A DNA stretch of 9,027 nucleotides. Source: an uncultured Comamonadaceae bacterium (GTDB taxonomy: Bacteria > Pseudomonadota > Gammaproteobacteria > Burkholderiales > Burkholderiaceae). Below the pieces are notes generated by a model. The model was not told where the DNA came from, ran no database searches, and worked only from the letters and a program-made list of their open reading frames with translations. The stretch is from positions 1 to 9,027 of the forward strand of contig CAMLSD010000148.1 of assembly GCA_946482595.1 (NCBI GenBank), in the 5' to 3' direction. Shown here piece by piece: positions 6,070 to 9,027 of this stretch (the first letter of the stretch is position 1; the number at the start of each line of letters is the position of its first letter). Both the position numbers and the translations under genes were made by a program.

Positions 6070-7404
6070 ATGGCCCGCAAACGCGTCACCCTGAGCCTGT
6101 TCTGGCGCACCTTCATGCTGCTCGGCGTGCTGCTGACCTTCGGCATCTTTGCCTGGGTGCAGACCTTCCGGGCCCTGGAGTTCGAACCTCGCGCCGTCCA
6201 GGCGGCCCAGCAGCTGGCCAGCCTGGTGAACCTGTCGCGCGCGGCACTGCGCTATGCCGACAGCATCAACCGGGTGACGCTGCTCAAGACCATCTCCGAC
6301 CAGGAATCGGTGAAGGTGCTCCCCCGCGAGCCCAAGGACACCTACGAACCGTTCGAGGCCGATCGTTTCTCGCGCCGCATTGCCCAGGAGCTGCGCTCCC
6401 GGCTGGGGGCCAGCACGGTTGTCGCCACGGCCGTGAACGGCCGCCAGGGCCTGTGGATCGACTTCACCATCGAGGGTGATCGCTACTGGCTGCAGGCCGA
6501 CCCGACCCGCGTGCAGCCGGTGGCCGGGCGCACCTGGTTCATCTGGGTGGGCATTGCCCTGCTGGCCACGGTGCTGGGTTCGGCCGGCGTGGCCCGACTG
6601 ATCAACCAGCCCTTGCGCCAGCTGTCGTTTGCGGCGAGCCGCATCCGCGAGGGCGAGTACGAGTCACGGCTCGACGAAGAAACCCTCACCAGCGAGATCC
6701 GCGAGGTCAACAAAGGCTTCAACCGCATGGCCCGCGAGTTGGCCAAGGTCGAAGAGGACCGTGCCGTGATGCTGGCCGGCATTTCACACGACCTGCGCAC
6801 ACCACTGGCCCGCCTGCGGCTCGAAGCCGAAATGAGCGTCGAGGACGAGGAAGCCAAGCGCTTCATGGCGGCCGACATCGACCAGCTCGACGCCATCATC
6901 GACAAGTTCATGGACTACGCCCGCCCCGGTGAGGTCAAGCTCGTGCCGGTGCACCTGAGCGGTGTGGTCGATCGCGAAATCTCGGCCTTCCGCGACACCA
7001 GCCAGATCCGCATCGAGTCGCGCGTGGCGATCGACACCAAGGTGATGGCCGACGAGATCGAACTGGGCCGGGTGCTCGGCAACCTGTTCGAGAACGCGCG
7101 GCGTTATGGCCGTGGCGTCGAGACCGGCTGGGCGCAGGTCGACGTCACCTACGCACGCACCGGCCCGTGGGTGATCGTGACGGTGCGCGACCACGGCCCG
7201 GGTGTTCCGCCCGAAAAGCTCTCTCAGCTCACCACGCCGTTCTTCCGCGGAGACGCAGCGCGCACCGCGGCCACCGGGGCCGGCCTGGGCCTTGCCATCG
7301 TCGAGAAGACGATCCTGCGCATGGGCGGCACCTTCGAGCTCGGCAACGCGCCGGCACCTGACACCGGGCTGGTCGCGCGCATCCGCCTGCGCAAGGCCCC
7401 CTGA
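6070..7404 (+). CDS. envZ: EnvZ-like sensor histidine kinase
   Basis: Inner-membrane kinase and phosphatase partner of OmpR. From the ATG at 6070 it is 444 aa. It has a short cytoplasmic tail, TM1 at about 9-30, a periplasmic sensor of about 125 aa (31-154), TM2 at about 156-177 (FIWVGIALLATVLGSAG), HAMP at about 178-232, and the H-box ISHDLRTPLARLR with His240. The ATPase domain carries the N box NLFENARRYG (Asn342), G1 DHGPGVP (374-380), an F-box-like TPFFRGD, and G2 GAGLGLAI (403-410). All catalytic motifs are intact. The start is uncertain: no Shine-Dalgarno sequence precedes 6070, whereas an in-frame ATG at 5914 has GGAG very close to it but would add 52 low-complexity residues before TM1. 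I prefer 6070 because MARKRVTLSLFWRTF is a typical kinase N-terminus. The gene ends 12 bp from the converging ispF. Confidence 0.93.
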   Translation: MARKRVTLSLFWRTFMLLGVLLTFGIFAWVQTFRALEFEPRAVQAAQQLASLVNLSRAALRYADSINRVTLLKTISDQESVKVLPREPKDTYEPFEADRFSRRIAQELRSRLGASTVVATAVNGRQGLWIDFTIEGDRYWLQADPTRVQPVAGRTWFIWVGIALLATVLGSAGVARLINQPLRQLSFAASRIREGEYESRLDEETLTSEIREVNKGFNRMARELAKVEEDRAVMLAGISHDLRTPLARLRLEAEMSVEDEEAKRFMAADIDQLDAIIDKFMDYARPGEVKLVPVHLSGVVDREISAFRDTSQIRIESRVAIDTKVMADEIELGRVLGNLFENARRYGRGVETGWAQVDVTYARTGPWVIVTVRDHGPGVPPEKLSQLTTPFFRGDAARTAATGAGLGLAIVEKTILRMGGTFELGNAPAPDTGLVARIRLRKAP

Positions 7405-7411
7405 GGTCGGT

Positions 7412-7424
7412 GCGGCTCAGCCGC
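7412..7424. other. Short palindrome at the envZ/ispF convergence
   Basis: GCGGCT-C-AGCCGC is a perfect 6-bp inverted repeat around a single base. It overlaps the ispF stop codon, in the 12-bp gap after envZ. It has no T-tract on either strand and may simply reflect GC-rich sequence, though its place at a convergent junction fits a role in 3' end formation. Confidence 0.3.
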
Positions 7425-7926
7425 GGCGCCACAACAGGCAGACCGCCCGCGCCTCGATCGATTCCTTGCGCCCCACCGGGCCCAGTTTCTCGGCCGTCTT
7501 GGCCTTCACATTGACCTGATCGGCCCGGCAGCCCAGCACCTGGGCGATGCGCTCGCACATCGCCGGAATGTGGGGCGCCAGCTTCGGCGCCTGCGCCACG
7601 ATCGTTGCATCGAGATTGATCAGCTCGAACCCGCTCTTGCGCACCCGCGCCATCGCCTCTGCCAGCAGCACCGTCGAATCGGCACCCTTGAAACGCAGGT
7701 CGGTGTCCGGGAAGTGGCGGCCGATGTCGCCCAGTGCGGCCGCTCCCAGCAAGGCATCGGTGATGGCATGCAGCAGTGCATCGGCATCGGAATGGCCCAG
7801 CAGGCCATGGGTGTGGGCAATCTCGATGCCGCCGAGGATGAGCTTGCGTCCCTCGACCAGGGCATGGGTGTCCCAGCCTTCACCGATCCGCAGGGACTGC
7901 AATGACTGCAGGGCTTCCAGATTCAT
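7417..7926 (-). CDS. ispF: IspF, 2-C-methyl-D-erythritol 2,4-cyclodiphosphate synthase
   Basis: MEP-pathway enzyme that cyclises CDP-methylerythritol 2-phosphate to methylerythritol cyclodiphosphate, releasing CMP; cytoplasmic trimer. It is 169 aa. Metal ligands are Asp19 and His21 ([11 protein letters not shown]) and His53 ([13 protein letters not shown]). Other family blocks are GHSDAD (44-49), [12 protein letters not shown] (65-76), FKGADS, AQAPKL (111-116) and the nucleotide-site stretch [16 protein letters not shown] (138-153). About ten residues ([10 protein letters not shown]) precede the RIG that begins the E. coli protein. The start at 7926 gives a 4-bp ATGA overlap with the ispD stop, supporting translational coupling; a longer open frame to 8130 only re-reads ispD. 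Confidence 0.97.
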   Translation of the reverse strand: MNLEALQSLQSLRIGEGWDTHALVEGRKLILGGIEIAHTHGLLGHSDADALLHAITDALLGAAALGDIGRHFPDTDLRFKGADSTVLLAEAMARVRKSGFELINLDATIVAQAPKLAPHIPAMCERIAQVLGCRADQVNVKAKTAEKLGPVGRKESIEARAVCLLWRRG

Positions 7927-8660
7927 GAACGTGTCCCCAGCAGGCGTTGAGCCAGTTCGAAGTCGTGCGCAAACGTGATCTTGAAGTTCTCGAGCGAGCC
8001 GCGCACCAGCCGCGGCGCATGCCCCAGCGCTTCGATGGCGCTGGCCTCGTCGGTGACGGTGGCCCCGGCGTGACGCAACGCCGGCTGCAGCAGGCCCAGG
8101 CGGAACATCTGCGGCGTCTGGGCCAGCCATTTGTCGGTGCGGTCCAGCGTGCCGGTGCAGCGCCCGTCATGGCCGGACTTCAGGGTGTCAGGCAGAGGCA
8201 GCGCCAGCAGGCCGCCCACTTCGTCATCGCTGCAGGCGTCGATCAGTGCATCCACCCACTCGGGCCGCACCAGGCAGCGCGCCGCGTCATGCACCAGCAC
8301 CCAGTCGTGCGGCTGCGCGCCCATCTCGACCAGTTGCTGCAGCCCGTTGGCCACTGACTCGGCACGCGTGGCGCCCCCCACCCTGGCCACCCAGGACGCC
8401 GGATGGGCCGCATGCTGCTCGAAGGTGCTGTCGGACGGCGCCAGCACGACCAGCGTGCCGCTCAGGCGGGTGACCTGCGCCAGCGCGGCCAGGGTGTGTG
8501 CCACGAGGCTGCGCCCGCCGATGTGTGCGTATTGTTTGGGGCCGCCCGCGCCTGCGCGCTCGCCCACACCGGCACAGGGCACCAGGGCAAAGTAGCGCGA
8601 AGGGTCGGAGGCGCTCCAGCTCAGGGGCGGCCCGGCGTGGTCTTGAGACGAGGAATCCAT
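7923..8660 (-). CDS. ispD: IspD, 2-C-methyl-D-erythritol 4-phosphate cytidylyltransferase
   Basis: Third step of the MEP pathway: joins CTP and methylerythritol 4-phosphate to give CDP-methylerythritol and pyrophosphate. It is 245 aa. The nucleotide-binding signature [17 protein letters not shown] is at 28-44, with catalytic Arg35 and Lys42. VHDAARCLV (123-131) holds metal-binding Asp125, PDTLK (157-161) the conserved Thr159, TDEASAIE is at 203-210 and NFKIT has Lys227. About 20 N-terminal residues ([10 protein letters not shown] onward) precede the first strand and are probably disordered. The ATG at 8660 is directly preceded by an in-frame GTG and neither has a clear Shine-Dalgarno sequence, so the exact start is uncertain by a codon. 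The frame stays open to 9011 antisense to mfd, which is not real coding. It is the first gene of ispD-ispF. Confidence 0.96.
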   Translation of the reverse strand: MDSSSQDHAGPPLSWSASDPSRYFALVPCAGVGERAGAGGPKQYAHIGGRSLVAHTLAALAQVTRLSGTLVVLAPSDSTFEQHAAHPASWVARVGGATRAESVANGLQQLVEMGAQPHDWVLVHDAARCLVRPEWVDALIDACSDDEVGGLLALPLPDTLKSGHDGRCTGTLDRTDKWLAQTPQMFRLGLLQPALRHAGATVTDEASAIEALGHAPRLVRGSLENFKITFAHDFELAQRLLGTRS

Positions 8661-8689
8661 CACTGCGCAGGCACCGGGGAAAAGCCCGG

Positions 8690-8699
8690 ATTCTATAAT
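8690..8699. promoter_or_regulatory. Overlapping opposed -10 boxes for ispD and mfd
   Basis: TATAAT at 8694-8699 on the plus strand is a perfect -10 consensus pointing toward mfd. On the minus strand, TAGAAT at 8690-8695 overlaps it and points toward ispD, which would give an ispD leader of about 22 bases. Neither has a good -35 partner. This AT-rich island in otherwise GC-rich DNA, placed between two divergent starts, makes promoter function likely. Confidence 0.55.
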
Positions 8700-8711
8700 T
8701 CGACGGTCGTT

Positions 8712-8750
8712 TCGCCCCGGGGGACCGCCTCTTCGGGGCGATTTGCTTTT
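8712..8750 (+). terminator. Terminator-like hairpin in the mfd leader
   Basis: TCGCCCCG (8712-8719) and CGGGGCGA (8734-8741) make a perfect 8-bp stem with a 14-base loop, followed directly by TTTGCTTTT (8742-8750) on the plus strand. It lies after the TATAAT box and 12 bp before the mfd ATG, so it would act on transcripts heading into mfd. It could be an attenuator, or a block to antisense read-through from the ispDF side. The T-tract is interrupted and the loop is large, so efficiency is uncertain. Confidence 0.5.
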
Positions 8751-8762
8751 GCTGCGAAAGCC

Positions 8763-9027
8763 ATGCTGATTCCCACCATCGCCCCTGGCAAGCGCTACAC
8801 GCTGCCCCGCCCGCCCGGCTCGGGCGACGCCCTGCTGCTGGCACGTTTTGCCCAGACCCAGGCCGAGCGTCGCCAGGTCACGGCCATCATCACGGCCGAG
8901 CCGTCGGATGCGCAGCGCCTGCACGACGAACTGGCCTTTTTTGCGCCTTCGCTGCGCTGCGCGGTGTTCCCGGACTGGGAGACCCTGCCCTACGACACCT
9001 TCTCGCCGCACCAGGACCTGATCTCCG
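8763..9027 (+). CDS. mfd: Mfd, transcription-repair coupling factor (N-terminal part only)
   Basis: DNA translocase that removes RNA polymerase stalled at lesions and recruits UvrA. Only the first 88 codons are in the window; the frame is open at the right edge, and the full family protein is about 1,150 aa. The visible part is the start of the UvrB-like module: KRYTLPRPPGSGDALLLARF (10-29), a strand VTAIITAEPSDAQRLHDEL (39-57), and the highly conserved FPDWETLPYDTFSPHQDLIS (69-88), which matches E. coli Mfd (DWETLPYDSFSPHQDIIS) almost residue for residue. UvrB shares the fold here but not this string. The ATG at 8763 has only a weak GAAAG ribosome site. It is divergent from ispD, and helicase motifs would lie beyond the window. 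Confidence 0.93.
   Translation, partial: MLIPTIAPGKRYTLPRPPGSGDALLLARFAQTQAERRQVTAIITAEPSDAQRLHDELAFFAPSLRCAVFPDWETLPYDTFSPHQDLIS

Noticed and set aside
8704..8727. Antiterminator pairing CGGTC (8704-8708) with GACCG (8723-8727) in the mfd leader
   Set aside because: It would compete with the terminator-like stem, but it is only five base pairs and its left arm lies about where transcription would begin, so it is probably only partly in the RNA.
8661..9011. N-terminal extension of IspD over the mfd start
   Set aside because: The extra 117 residues are the antisense of mfd and its leader, and they precede a complete IspD of normal length.

Overview
The window looks like ordinary chromosomal core DNA from a GC-rich betaproteobacterium. 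Order Burkholderiales is the best guess, probably near the Leptothrix/Rubrivivax/Comamonadaceae type. I base this on the protein sequences (a RelA with an EFDD synthetase motif, a poly-hydroxybutyrate-type 3-hydroxybutyrate dehydrogenase, OmpR/EnvZ, and IspD/IspF next to mfd), the strong G/C bias at third codon positions, and -10 boxes of the CACAAT/TATAAT kind. The genus is inferred, not shown.

Layout from left to right. A tRNA-Val(GAC), cut off by the window edge, lies on the minus strand just downstream of relA and has its own promoter-like sequence in the relA 3' end. relA (minus) follows, overlapping by 4 bp (ATGA) an alpha/beta hydrolase gene that precedes it in the same operon. A 73-bp divergent gap separates that operon from a plus-strand 3-hydroxybutyrate dehydrogenase gene. 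A convergent gap with a bulged hairpin and CTGACC repeats comes next, then a minus-strand secreted SIMPL-domain (DUF541) protein. A 309-bp divergent control region carries a perfect 9-bp inverted repeat (TTGTAACAG/CTGTTACAA) upstream of ompR. ompR and envZ run on the plus strand but are separated by about 184 bp of structured DNA. ispF and ispD run convergently to envZ on the minus strand with a 4-bp overlap. Finally mfd starts on the plus strand, divergent from ispD, and runs off the right edge; only its first 88 codons are present.

The genes form several independent housekeeping units: the stringent response (relA), reserve-polymer or ketone-body use (hbdH, perhaps with the hydrolase), envelope and osmotic sensing (ompR-envZ, perhaps with the SIMPL protein), isoprenoid precursor synthesis by the MEP pathway (ispD-ispF) and transcription-coupled repair (mfd). 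I see no mobile element, CRISPR array, toxin-antitoxin pair, phage gene or clearly foreign DNA.

I found no convincing new system. The points most worth a second look are regulatory: the inverted repeat and nested terminator-like hairpin before ompR, the terminator-like hairpin between a TATAAT box and mfd, the long ompR-envZ gap with an unclear envZ start, and the overlapping opposed -10 boxes between ispD and mfd.
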